Assembly (NCBI RefSeq): GCF_002866065.1
Contig: NZ_LNJZ01000007.1
Location: forward strand, 1-39,282
DNA length: 39,282 nt
DNA from: Thiopseudomonas denitrificans
Lineage (GTDB): Bacteria; Pseudomonadota; Gammaproteobacteria; Pseudomonadales; Pseudomonadaceae
Reading direction: 5' to 3'
Positions 32,239 to 39,282 of the stretch are shown one piece after another (positions within the stretch are counted from its first letter, which is position 1; each line of letters opens with the position of its first letter). The position numbers and the translations under genes were made by a program. A model generated the notes under the pieces. It worked only from the letters and a program-made list of their open reading frames with translations. It had not been told where the DNA came from and ran no database searches.

Positions 32239-34839
32239 ATGACTATGAATACCCAATACCGTAAAAACCTGCCCGGCAGTGTGCTGGATTTTTTTGATAC
32301 CCGTGAGGCTGTCAACGCCATCGAGCCGGGTGCCTATGAGAAGCTGCCTTACACCTCGCGCATTCTGGCCGAACAGCTGGTGCGTCGCTGCGAGCCGGCG
32401 GCGCTGACTGATTCGCTCAGGCAGCTGATCGAACGTCGCCGTGACCTGGACTTTCCATGGTATCCGGCGCGTGTGGTTACCCATGACATTCTCGGCCTGA
32501 CCGCGCTGGTCGACCTGGCCGGCCTGCGGGACGCCATTGCCGCCAAGGGTGGTGACCCGTCCAAGGTCAACCCTGTGGTGCAGACCCAGCTGATCGTTGA
32601 CCACTCGCTGGCCGTCGAGTGCGGCGGTTTTGATCCGGATGCCTTCCAGAAGAACCGTGACATCGAAGAGCGCCGCAACGAGGACCGTTTCCACTTCATC
32701 GAATGGACCAAGACCGCGTTCGACAATGTCGATGTGATCCCGGCCGGTAACGGCATCATGCACCAGATCAACCTTGAAAAGATGTCACCGGTAGTGCAGG
32801 TCAAGGATGGCGTGGCCTTCCCTGACACCTGCGTCGGTACCGACAGCCACACCCCGCACGTGGATTCGCTGGGCGTGATTTCCGTCGGCGTGGGCGGCCT
32901 GGAAGCTGAAACCGTGATGCTCGGCCATCCGTCCATGATGCGCCTGCCGGATATCGTCGGTGTCGAGCTGACCGGCAAGCGTCAGCCGGGCATTACCGCC
33001 ACCGACATCGTGCTGGCCTTGACCGAGTTTCTGCGCAAGGAGCGTGTGGTCGGTGCTTACGTCGAGTTCTTCGGTGAAGGTGCCGATAGCCTGTCGATCG
33101 GCGACCGTGCCACCATTTCCAACATGACTCCGGAATACGGCGCGACTGCCGCCATGTTCTACATCGACCAGCAAACCATCGACTACCTGAAACTGACCGG
33201 ACGCGAGCCGAAGCAGGTCGAGCTGGTTGAACAGTACGCCAAGCACACCGGCCTGTGGGCGGATAGCCTGAAAACCGCCGAGTACGAGCGCGTGCTGCGC
33301 TTTGACCTGTCCACCGTTGGCCGCAACATTGCCGGTCCATCCAACCCGCACGCCCGTGTTTCCACCAGCGATCTGGCAGCCAAGGGTATTGCCGGTAATC
33401 TGGACGCAGCCCGTGCGCAGGAAGCCGAAGGCCTGATGCCGGATGGCGCAGTGATTATTGCTGCCATTACCTCCTGTACCAACACCTCCAACCCGCGCAA
33501 TGTGGTGGCGGCTGGCCTGTTGGCGAAAAAAGCCAACGAGCTGGGGCTGACCCGCAAACCATGGGTTAAATCATCTTTTGCACCCGGCTCCAAGGTGGCA
33601 GAACTGTATCTGAAAGAGTCCAACCTGTTGGGAGATATGGAAAAGCTGGGCTTTGGTATCGTCGGCTTTGCCTGCACCACCTGTAACGGCATGAGCGGTG
33701 CGCTGGACCCGGTGATCCAGAAAGAAATCATCGACCGCGACCTGTACGCCACCGCTGTGCTGTCCGGTAACCGCAACTTTGACGGGCGTATCCACCCGTA
33801 TGCCAAGCAGGCGTTCCTGGCTTCGCCACCGCTGGTGGTAGCCTACGCCATTGCCGGTACCATCCGCTTCGACATTGAGCAGGATGTGCTGGGCGTGGTC
33901 GACGGCAAGGAAATCCGCCTGAAGGACATCTGGCCGAGCGACGAGGAAATCGACGCCATCGTGGCCAAGTACGTCAAGCCGGAGCAGTTCAACCAGATCT
34001 ATATCCCGATGTTCGACATGGAAGCTGCCGAGAAAGCGCCAAGCCCCCTGTACGACTGGCGTCCGATGAGCACCTATGTGCGTCGCCCCCCATATTGGGA
34101 AGGTGCTTTGGCCGCACCGCGCACCATGAAGGGCATGCGTCCGCTGGCGCTGTTGCCGGACAACATCACCACCGACCACCTGTCGCCGTCCAACGCGATC
34201 ATGATGAACTCGGCGGCCGGTGAATACCTGCACAAAATGGGCCTGCCGGAAGAGGACTTCAACTCCTACGCGACCCACCGTGGTGATCACCTGACCGCCC
34301 AGCGTGCGACGCTGGCCAACCCGAAACTGCTCAACGAAATGGTGCGCAACGAGGACGGCAGCGTGAAGCAGGGCTCGCTGGCCCGTGTCGAGCCGGAAGG
34401 CCAGGTCATGCGCATGTGGGAGGCCATCGAAACCTACATGAACCGCAAGCAGCCGCTGATCATCATCGCCGGTGCCGACTACGGTCAGGGCTCGTCCCGT
34501 GACTGGGCCGCCAAGGGCGTGCGTCTGGCCGGTGTGGAAGTGATCGTGGCCGAGGGCTTTGAGCGTATCCACCGGACCAACCTGGTCGGCATGGGTGTGC
34601 TGCCGCTGGAGTTTAAAGAAGGTGTTAATCGTTTGACTTTGAAGCTGGACGGCACCGAGACCTATGACGTGGAAGGCACACCGGCACCGCTGGCCGACCT
34701 GACGCTGGTAATCAATCGTGCCAATGGTGAAACAGAGCGCGTGACCGTGACCTGCCGACTGGATACTGCCGATGAAGTACAGGTGTATGAGGCGGGTGGG
34801 GTGTTGCAGAAGTTTGCCAAGGATTTTTTGGGGGAGTGA
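32239..34839 (+). CDS. acnD: 2-Methylcitrate dehydratase, Fe-S dependent (AcnD)
   Basis: 866 residues from ATG 32239; ATG 32245 is also possible. It is an aconitase-superfamily enzyme that dehydrates 2-methylcitrate and needs PrpF to make a usable product; together they replace the PrpD route. Cluster ligands are Cys413 (TSCTNTSNP), Cys479 and Cys482 (FACTTCNG). The substrate-binding motifs SLAVECGGFDPDAFQKNRDIE and GADYGQGSSRDWAAKG are intact, and the last domain is complete (DEVQVYEAGGVLQKFAKDFLGE). It is isolated from prpC by 540 bp and from prpF by 721 bp, both filled with hairpin elements. Confidence 0.95.
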   Translation: MTMNTQYRKNLPGSVLDFFDTREAVNAIEPGAYEKLPYTSRILAEQLVRRCEPAALTDSLRQLIERRRDLDFPWYPARVVTHDILGLTALVDLAGLRDAIAAKGGDPSKVNPVVQTQLIVDHSLAVECGGFDPDAFQKNRDIEERRNEDRFHFIEWTKTAFDNVDVIPAGNGIMHQINLEKMSPVVQVKDGVAFPDTCVGTDSHTPHVDSLGVISVGVGGLEAETVMLGHPSMMRLPDIVGVELTGKRQPGITATDIVLALTEFLRKERVVGAYVEFFGEGADSLSIGDRATISNMTPEYGATAAMFYIDQQTIDYLKLTGREPKQVELVEQYAKHTGLWADSLKTAEYERVLRFDLSTVGRNIAGPSNPHARVSTSDLAAKGIAGNLDAARAQEAEGLMPDGAVIIAAITSCTNTSNPRNVVAAGLLAKKANELGLTRKPWVKSSFAPGSKVAELYLKESNLLGDMEKLGFGIVGFACTTCNGMSGALDPVIQKEIIDRDLYATAVLSGNRNFDGRIHPYAKQAFLASPPLVVAYAIAGTIRFDIEQDVLGVVDGKEIRLKDIWPSDEEIDAIVAKYVKPEQFNQIYIPMFDMEAAEKAPSPLYDWRPMSTYVRRPPYWEGALAAPRTMKGMRPLALLPDNITTDHLSPSNAIMMNSAAGEYLHKMGLPEEDFNSYATHRGDHLTAQRATLANPKLLNEMVRNEDGSVKQGSLARVEPEGQVMRMWEAIETYMNRKQPLIIIAGADYGQGSSRDWAAKGVRLAGVEVIVAEGFERIHRTNLVGMGVLPLEFKEGVNRLTLKLDGTETYDVEGTPAPLADLTLVINRANGETERVTVTCRLDTADEVQVYEAGGVLQKFAKDFLGE

Positions 34840-34858
34840 TTTTTTAGCTTTGGTGCTG

Positions 34859-34955
34859 GGGTGACTGGCGTGACACTACGCAAGGCTGACGCTGTCAGTT
34901 TTGAGCAAGCTCAATCCTGCCAGCTGATGCCTTGCTCCGGTCACGCCAGTCACCC
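34859..34955 (+). repeat. Hairpin element A
   Basis: Arms GGGTGACTGGCGTGAC (34859-34874) and GTCACGCCAGTCACCC (34940-34955) are perfectly complementary (16 bp). The core begins ACTACGCAAGG, has the apical hairpin TTGAGC-AA-GCTCAA, and ends CCTTGCTCCG. Confidence 0.85.
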
Positions 34956-34986
34956 AAATTCGCACCGCGCTGATGGGGAGGAGGTG

Positions 34987-35003
34987 GCACGGCGCTGCCG
35001 TGC
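34987..35003 (+). repeat. Tail hairpin, copy 1
   Basis: GCACGGC-GCT-GCCGTGC followed by TGCTGTCGC. It recurs at 35163-35179 with a different loop, 176 bp away. Confidence 0.7.
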
Positions 35004-35031
35004 TGCTGTCGCAAGTTGGGTTTGCACTGCG

Positions 35032-35138
35032 GTGTTGGGAGCACGGGTTAGACGCTCCGCAAGCTGACGCTGCCAGTCTTGAACAAGTTCAATCCTGACA
35101 GCAAGGCTTGCTACGGTCTAACCCGAACTCCAATACAC
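35032..35138 (+). repeat. Hairpin element B
   Basis: Inner arms CGGGTTAGAC (35044-35053) and GTCTAACCCG (35116-35125) are perfect. An imperfect extension GTGTTGGGAG/CTCCAATACAC widens it. The core begins GCTCCGCAAGC, has the apical hairpin TTGAAC-AA-GTTCAA and ends GCTTGCTACG. The apical stem differs from A by a compensated base pair. Confidence 0.8.
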
Positions 35139-35162
35139 ACCTTGCGCGCGGGAGGGAGTGTG

Positions 35163-35179
35163 GCACGGCTGCGCCGTGC
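35163..35179 (+). repeat. Tail hairpin, copy 2
   Basis: GCACGGC-TGC-GCCGTGC followed by TGCTGTTGC. It stands to element B as copy 1 stands to element A, so elements and tails form a tandem unit of roughly 177 bp. Confidence 0.7.
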
Positions 35180-35274
35180 TGCTGTTGCGTGTTCTGGTTG
35201 AGGTTTTTGTGTTGTGTGCTTGTCATTGTGAGGCGCATAACACAAGCGAACTGGCAGACAAGTATGGAGTTTCG

Positions 35275-35365
35275 GTGTCTGGCATGACCGGAGCAAGCAT
35301 CAGCTGCCGCGTCGAAGCTTGCTTCGGCGTGGTAGCGTCAGCTTGCGGAGTGTCATGCCAGACAC
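35275..35365 (-). repeat. Hairpin element C (inverted)
   Basis: Arms GTGTCTGGCATGAC (35275-35288) and GTCATGCCAGACAC (35352-35365) are perfectly complementary (14 bp). Read on the minus strand, the core begins ACTCCGCAAGCTGACGCT, has the apical hairpin CGAAGC-AA-GCTTCG, and ends GATGCTTGCTCCG. Confidence 0.85.
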
Positions 35366-35417
35366 AAGCTCTCTCTTCCCCCTCCACCCCGAAAATTGCG
35401 TCTTGCACAAAATTCGC

Positions 35418-35519
35418 GGGGCGGGCCGGGTGAGGCTGTAGCAAGCATCAGCAACAGGCTTGAGCTTGCTCAAGACTGGCAGCGTCAGCTTGCGGAAGCC
35501 TTAACCGGCCATCAGCCCC
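35418..35519 (-). repeat. Hairpin element D (inverted)
   Basis: Arms GGCCGGGTGAGGCT (35424-35437) and AGCCTTAACCGGCC (35497-35510) pair at 12 of 14 positions, with an extra GGGGC/GCCCC pair outside. Read on the minus strand, the core begins TCCGCAAGCTGACGCTGCC, has the apical hairpin CTTGAGC-AA-GCTCAAG and ends GATGCTTGCTA. Confidence 0.75.
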
Positions 35520-35560
35520 AAACACAAATCTCCAACCAGCAATTGCACGGAAAAATAATC

Positions 35561-36739
35561 ATGTCTTTTGTACCTCAAGTTAAAGTTCCTGCCACTTATA
35601 TGCGTGGTGGCACCAGCAAGGGTGTATTCCTGCGTGTACAGGATCTGCCCGAAGCAGCTCAACAACCCGGTGCAGCACGCGATAATCTGCTGCTGCGCAT
35701 CATCGGCAGCCCCGACCCCTACGGCAAGCAGATCGACGGACTAGGCAACGGCAGCTCCAGCACCAGCAAAAGCGTATTGCTGAGCAAGAGCAGCCAGCCA
35801 GGGCACGATGTCGACTACCTGTTTGGCCAGGTCTCCATCGACAAGCCCTTTGTTGACTGGAGCGGCAACTGCGGCAACCTGACGGCTGCGGTGGGCTCCT
35901 TTGCCATCAGCAATGGTCTGGTCGATGCCGACAAGATTCCCGACAACGGCATCTGCACCGTGCATATCTGGCAGGTCAATATCCAGAAAACCATCATTGC
36001 CCATGTGCCGATCACCAATGGCCAGGTGCAGGAAACCGGTGACTTCGAGCTGGACGGCGTGACCTTTCCTGCGGCCGAAGTGCAAATCGAGTTTCTCGAT
36101 CCGGCTGATGGCGAAGGCTCGATGTTCCCCACCGGTAATCTGGTGGACGAACTGGAAGTGCCCGGTGTCGGCACCCTGCAGGCGACCCTGATCAATGCCG
36201 GCATTCCGACCATTTTCGTCAATGCGGCAGACATCGGTTACACCGGTACCGAGCTGCAAAGCGACATCAACAGCGATAACGCGGCGCTGGCCAAGTTCGA
36301 GCTGATCCGCTCCTACGGCGCGGTGAAGATGGGGCTGATCAAGGATGTGTCCGAAGCGGTTGGCCGCCAGCATACGCCGAAAGTGGCCTTTGTCGCCCCG
36401 CCAGCCACCTACACCTCATCCAGCGGCAAGGAAGTGAAAGCCGAAGATATCGACGTGCTGGCCCGTGCCCTGTCCATGGGGCAGTTGCATCATGCCATGA
36501 TGGGCACCGCAGCGGTGGCCATTGGTACGGCGGCGGCGATTCCCGGCACGCTGGTCAACCTGGCGGCCGGTGGCGGTGAGCGTAATGCGGTGCGTTTCGG
36601 TCACCCGTCCGGAACCCTGCGCGTCGGTGCCGAAGCCATTGAGGAAAACGGCCAGTGGCTTGCCAAAAAAGCCATCATGAGCCGTAGTGCCCGCGTGCTG
36701 ATGAGCGGCTGGGTGCATGCGCCCGGCGACTGCTTCTGA
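35561..36739 (+). CDS. prpF: 2-Methylaconitate cis-trans isomerase PrpF
   Basis: 392 residues from ATG 35561. The frame is open 55 codons upstream, but that region is element D and not protein-like. PrpF isomerises the 2-methylaconitate made by AcnD so that hydration to methylisocitrate can proceed. It has a diaminopimelate epimerase-like fold. Family sequences seen are VPATYMRGGTSKGVFLRVQDLP at the N-terminus, GLGNGSSSTSKSVLLSKS, DWSGNCGNLTAAVG, and FGHPSGTLRVGAE near the C-terminus. It is the last gene of the cluster; a strong terminator follows. No prpD is present after it. Confidence 0.94.
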   Translation: MSFVPQVKVPATYMRGGTSKGVFLRVQDLPEAAQQPGAARDNLLLRIIGSPDPYGKQIDGLGNGSSSTSKSVLLSKSSQPGHDVDYLFGQVSIDKPFVDWSGNCGNLTAAVGSFAISNGLVDADKIPDNGICTVHIWQVNIQKTIIAHVPITNGQVQETGDFELDGVTFPAAEVQIEFLDPADGEGSMFPTGNLVDELEVPGVGTLQATLINAGIPTIFVNAADIGYTGTELQSDINSDNAALAKFELIRSYGAVKMGLIKDVSEAVGRQHTPKVAFVAPPATYTSSSGKEVKAEDIDVLARALSMGQLHHAMMGTAAVAIGTAAAIPGTLVNLAAGGGERNAVRFGHPSGTLRVGAEAIEENGQWLAKKAIMSRSARVLMSGWVHAPGDCF

Positions 36740-36775
36740 GTGAATTCCGGTCAGGGATGACCGGTTTCAGGTCTT

Positions 36776-36817
36776 GAAGGCCCGGGCCAGTCGCACACTG
36801 GCCCGGGCCTTCTGTCT
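36776..36817. terminator. Strong terminator between prpF and azlD
   Basis: GAAGGCCCGGGCCAGT (36776-36791) and ACTGGCCCGGGCCTTC (36797-36812) are perfectly complementary over 16 bp around CGCAC, with TGTCTTTTG after. It sits between convergent genes and probably serves both, being best for prpF. Confidence 0.85.
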
Positions 36818-36835
36818 TTTGTCTGCGGCGACAGC

Positions 36836-37174
36836 TTACAGCAGCGCCGGCAACAGCCCGTTGGCCAGGGCAACACAGGTGCCGGTACCGGCCAGCACAC
36901 TGAGAAACAGGTTGTGTTTCCACAAGTGAACGGCAACCGTTACCAGCGTGGCGATGACTTGTGCGCCAGCCAGCCGGCTGTCAGCCGGGTCGATCATCGA
37001 CAGGCAATACACCACCAGAATCACCATGATGCCGAGCGGCATCCAGCTGTTCAGCGCGAGCAGCAGGGGTGAGTCCTTGATGGCGTTTTTCAGGATGAAG
37101 GGCAACGCACGCAGCAGAAAGGTGATTGCCAGGGCCACGCCCACAGCCAGAAAGATATAACCCGTACTAGGCAT
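36836..37174 (-). CDS. azlD: AzlD-family branched-chain amino acid exporter subunit
   Basis: 112 residues with four hydrophobic segments (about 5-25, 43-62, 70-85, 90-110), the AzlD/YgaH plan. It works as the small partner of AzlC in amino acid export across the inner membrane. The start ATG 37174 overlaps the azlC stop by 8 bp (ATGCCTAG), so the pair is translationally coupled. Confidence 0.9.
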   Translation of the reverse strand: MPSTGYIFLAVGVALAITFLLRALPFILKNAIKDSPLLLALNSWMPLGIMVILVVYCLSMIDPADSRLAGAQVIATLVTVAVHLWKHNLFLSVLAGTGTCVALANGLLPALL

Positions 37175-37862
37175 CAGGCTGCTCCACCGGCTGTGTGCGG
37201 CGCTTGTTCCATTGATGACGCAGTAACATGAAAGCGGTAAATGCGCTCATGGCCAGCACCAGCATGCTGTCGCCTGCCAGCAACGCAGCGATGATGCCGA
37301 AGACGGCTGCGGACACCAGGGTAACGCGGTCAGGCCGGTGCCGGTAGGCATCCATGGCCAGTGCGATGAACAGCGCGGTGAGAATGAAATCCAGCCCCTT
37401 GACGTTTTGCAGCAGGGTAGCGCCAACAATGGCTCCGGAGAGCGAGCCGGACATCCACGACAGTTGCAGCCCCAGCTGGGTCCATAGAATCCAGCCATGG
37501 CTGAGCCGGCGCGGGTCGCGGGGGGCGGCCAGGGCATAGGCTTCGTCGGTCAGGGCAAAGACGCTGTACAGCTTGCTCATGCCGCGTACCCGGTGCAACG
37601 GAAACGACAGCCCGTAAAACAGGTGCCGCGAGTTGACCAGCAGCGTGGTCATGGCAATGGCCGACAGCGGCGCGCTGGCCACCAGCAGGCCGACCAGCAG
37701 AAACTCGACCGAGCCGGCATATACACCACCCGACAGCAGCGGAGCCACCCACCAGGGCAGCCCGCTGCTGGTGACCATCACACCCAGGCCGATGCCCAGC
37801 ACAAACATGCTGAGCCAGACCATGCCGGTTTCACGCACCGCGCGTAGCAGGGAAAGAGGCAT
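37167..37862 (-). CDS. azlC: AzlC-family branched-chain amino acid exporter subunit
   Basis: 231 residues from ATG 37862; GTG 37865 is an alternative one codon upstream. It is an inner membrane protein with several hydrophobic helices and the AzlC signatures SGGVYAGSVEFLLVGLL, NSRHLFYGLSF and ALTDEAYAL. Together with AzlD it forms an exporter, known as YgaZH in E. coli. The start lies 7 bp after the yejK stop on the same strand, so it belongs to a yejK-azlC-azlD transcript. Confidence 0.92.
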   Translation of the reverse strand: MPLSLLRAVRETGMVWLSMFVLGIGLGVMVTSSGLPWWVAPLLSGGVYAGSVEFLLVGLLVASAPLSAIAMTTLLVNSRHLFYGLSFPLHRVRGMSKLYSVFALTDEAYALAAPRDPRRLSHGWILWTQLGLQLSWMSGSLSGAIVGATLLQNVKGLDFILTALFIALAMDAYRHRPDRVTLVSAAVFGIIAALLAGDSMLVLAMSAFTAFMLLRHQWNKRRTQPVEQPDA

Positions 37863-37869
37863 CACCGGC

Positions 37870-38868
37870 CTAGCTGCCGCGCTTGAGCTGGTCTTTGAGC
37901 TGGGTCGGCAGCTGGCGGATGATCAGCATGTCGCGCTGCTCGTCGTATTCCACGCGCGAGCCGAGCAGATGTGCCTCGAAGCTGATGGAGATGCCTTCGG
38001 CACGGCCGGTAAAACGCTGAAACTGGTTGATGGTCTTGCGGTCGGTCGGCACATAATCGCTCAGGCCGTAATCCAGATTGCGGATGTGCTCGTAGAAGGC
38101 GCGCGGATTCTCTTCGTCGAGCGCTTCGGACAGTCCTTCCAGCGCGACCGGCTCGCCCTTGCGCTGCTGCTCCTTGGTGTACTGCACCAGTGCCTTGGTT
38201 TTCTCCTGCACCGGCTCCTCTTCCAGCCCGGTGGTGTCGATGTAGTCGCTGAAGGCGCGCAGCAATGTGCGGGTATCGGCCGGGGCATCGCCGTGCTCCT
38301 CGGCGTGCAGCAACTCGAGAAAAGCATCAGCCAGCTTCTTGCCGCCCTTGCCCTTGAGCAGGGAAATGTAATGGCGCGAGGCAGCGTTGTTGCGCCATTC
38401 GCTCAGGTTGATGCGGCAGGCCAGTTGCAGCTGGCCCAGATCCAGGTGCTGAATGTCTTCCGGTTGCAGCGCGTCGCTGATGCGCAGACCACGGCGCTGT
38501 GGCAGCAGGGCGACCACGCAGTAGTCGGCCATGTTGAACTGGTACAGCATCAGGCACAGGTGTGCGCTCTGGTACAGCTGGTGCTCATCGAGCAGCTTTT
38601 GCCAGTGTTGTGCCAGCTGCAGGCCGAGCGCATGAAACTCCAGCTCGCCGGCATGCAGGGCCTTGAGTCCGGCCGGCAGGGCCAGTTCGTCATCAACAAA
38701 ACAGGCCCAGCTTTTGCCCTGTTTGGCATTGTAGTTGTCGTTGAAGTCGACCAGCAGGTCTTCCAGCTCGCTGGTGATTTCCAGCGGGGCCGCGCCAGCC
38801 TGCAACACGGCGGGGCTGTCGTCGGGTTTCTTGTCCAGATGGTGAATGACGCAATGTTGGATGGGCAT
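37870..38868 (-). CDS. yejK: Nucleoid-associated protein YejK (NdpA)
   Basis: 332 residues (E. coli YejK 335). It is a conserved nucleoid-associated protein of unclear biochemical role. Family sequences are MPIQHCVIHHLDKK at the N-terminus, LCLMLYQFNMADYCVVALLPQRRGL in the middle and the conserved end with SISFEAHLLGSRVEYDEQRDMLIIRQLPTQL; positions are residues 1-14, about 104-127 and about 290-325. It starts 2 bp after the stop of the TAXI-type gene, and azlC follows 7 bp after its stop. Confidence 0.93.
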   Translation of the reverse strand: MPIQHCVIHHLDKKPDDSPAVLQAGAAPLEITSELEDLLVDFNDNYNAKQGKSWACFVDDELALPAGLKALHAGELEFHALGLQLAQHWQKLLDEHQLYQSAHLCLMLYQFNMADYCVVALLPQRRGLRISDALQPEDIQHLDLGQLQLACRINLSEWRNNAASRHYISLLKGKGGKKLADAFLELLHAEEHGDAPADTRTLLRAFSDYIDTTGLEEEPVQEKTKALVQYTKEQQRKGEPVALEGLSEALDEENPRAFYEHIRNLDYGLSDYVPTDRKTINQFQRFTGRAEGISISFEAHLLGSRVEYDEQRDMLIIRQLPTQLKDQLKRGS

Positions 38869-38870
38869 GT

Positions 38871-39281
38871 TTAACCTGTAAATTCCGGGGTGTCGCTGCG
38901 GCCTTCTTTCAGCTCTTGCAGACGGCGAATGACGAAGCGTACGTGCAGGTGCAGTTCATAAAGTTCGTGGGTGTAGGACAGGGGAACCTCGACCTTGGCC
39001 AGTTCGTTTTGCAGGGCCTGCAGGCGGCCGATTTCCTCGTTCAGCTGTTCAGGCAAGGTGTTGCGGTTGAACTTCTTGTCGATGTCACGCAGGTATTTGT
39101 ACCAGCGGTAAATGCGGGCGCGGATGCGCCAGCGGTAAACCGGGCCGGCAATCTTGAACAGCGGGAACAGCACCACCAGCAGTGGAATGACCAGAATGAT
39201 GTAACGGTCGGCCAGTGAGGCGATGCGGAATGGCAGGTAGCGCTGCAGCAACGGCGGGCCCTTGCGGTGGAAATAGTCGGC
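38871..39281 (-). CDS. C-terminal part of a TAXI-type TRAP solute-binding family protein (5' end outside window)
   Basis: 137 residues, open to the right edge. It reads ADYFHRKGPPLLQRYLPF at the start and FTG at the end. A membrane helix (RYIILVIPLLVVLFPLF) is followed by a basic Arg/Trp/Tyr-rich stretch (VYRWRIRARIYRWYKYL) and a helical tail. I recognise this C-terminal extension from TAXI-family TRAP-transporter solute-binding proteins in Pseudomonas, where the solute domain is followed by a membrane anchor. Without the N-terminus the assignment is moderate. It ends 2 bp before yejK, so it is in the same operon. Confidence 0.7.
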   Translation of the reverse strand, partial: ADYFHRKGPPLLQRYLPFRIASLADRYIILVIPLLVVLFPLFKIAGPVYRWRIRARIYRWYKYLRDIDKKFNRNTLPEQLNEEIGRLQALQNELAKVEVPLSYTHELYELHLHVRFVIRRLQELKEGRSDTPEFTG

Positions 39282-39282
39282 T

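Larger units (their letters stand above)
34840..35560. other. 721-bp acnD-prpF gap carrying four large hairpin elements
   Basis: No gene is supported. It holds elements A (34859-34955), B (35032-35138), C (35275-35365, inverted) and D (35418-35519, inverted), plus two copies of a GCACGGC/GCCGTGC hairpin (34987-35003 and 35163-35179). In prp clusters I know, acnD and prpF are close together, so this gap is unusual. Confidence 0.8.

Noticed and set aside
31576-32763. 395-codon minus-strand frame across prpC, the hairpin gap and acnD
   Set aside because: It overlaps two certain genes and elements E and F; the composition is not protein-like.
34859-35519. CRISPR array
   Set aside because: The repeats are long inverted hairpins in both orientations with unequal spacing, without uniform spacers or cas genes.
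34859-35519. Integron attC sites
   Set aside because: The paired arms vary, but the GTTRRRY/RYYYAAC core sites are absent, and there are no cassettes or integrase gene.
35396-35560. 55-codon N-terminal extension of PrpF
   Set aside because: It is the translation of hairpin element D; the family start MSFVPQVKVPATYMRGG begins at 35561.

Overview
The window looks like chromosome of a gammaproteobacterium in or near the Pseudomonadaceae. This is inferred from gene content and order, not from a search. The run mlaA – PilZ gene – PP2C phosphatase – STAS gene – tal – dusA is an order I recall from Pseudomonas. The set prpB-prpC-acnD-prpF with a GntR regulator is also typical of that group. Most genes are G+C-rich (40 of 60 bases at 14401-14460). 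The type I secretion genes at the left are clearly A+T-richer (24 of 60 G+C at 11041-11100), which suggests separate acquisition.

Layout. 1-11.9 kb: the 3' part of a giant RTX Ca2+-binding protein, then a complete type I secretion system (HlyB-like ABC ATPase, HlyD-like adaptor, TolC-like outer membrane protein). 12.0-17.3 kb: housekeeping genes lpxH and ppiB (minus strand), glnS and cysS (plus, overlapping ATGA), and mlaA. 17.5-19.2 kb: a signalling cluster with a PilZ protein, a PP2C/SpoIIE-type phosphatase lacking the expected receiver domain, and a STAS protein. 19.2-21.4 kb: REP hairpins, tal and dusA. 21.6-22.5 kb: a zeta-toxin-like kinase followed by an untracked 54-codon gene and a terminator. 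22.6-26.9 kb: TatD-family hydrolase, a lipoprotein, a DUF5610 protein, a PEP mutase/isocitrate lyase superfamily enzyme and a 5'-nucleotidase. 26.9-28.8 kb: a DnaA-box-like cluster, an ATGA-coupled pair of unknown genes, and REP hairpins overlapping a 40-codon ORF. 28.8-36.7 kb: the methylcitrate (propionate) cluster gntR-prpB-prpC-acnD-prpF. 36.8-39.3 kb: a minus-strand group with a TAXI-type protein C-terminus, yejK, azlC and azlD.

The most unusual part is the methylcitrate cluster. About 540 bp separates prpC from acnD and about 720 bp separates acnD from prpF. Both gaps are full of large hairpin elements. Four elements (A-D) between acnD and prpF share a core with a covarying apical hairpin, yet each is enclosed by its own unrelated, nearly perfectly self-complementary outer arms. 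Two more (E, F) between prpC and acnD have the same plan with different cargo: a GTAG-headed REP-like hairpin. All six share a junction of the form TMCGCAA ... TTGCTMC. A good intrinsic terminator also lies between prpC and acnD. These elements probably affect operon mRNA and may be a modular family of non-autonomous repeats.
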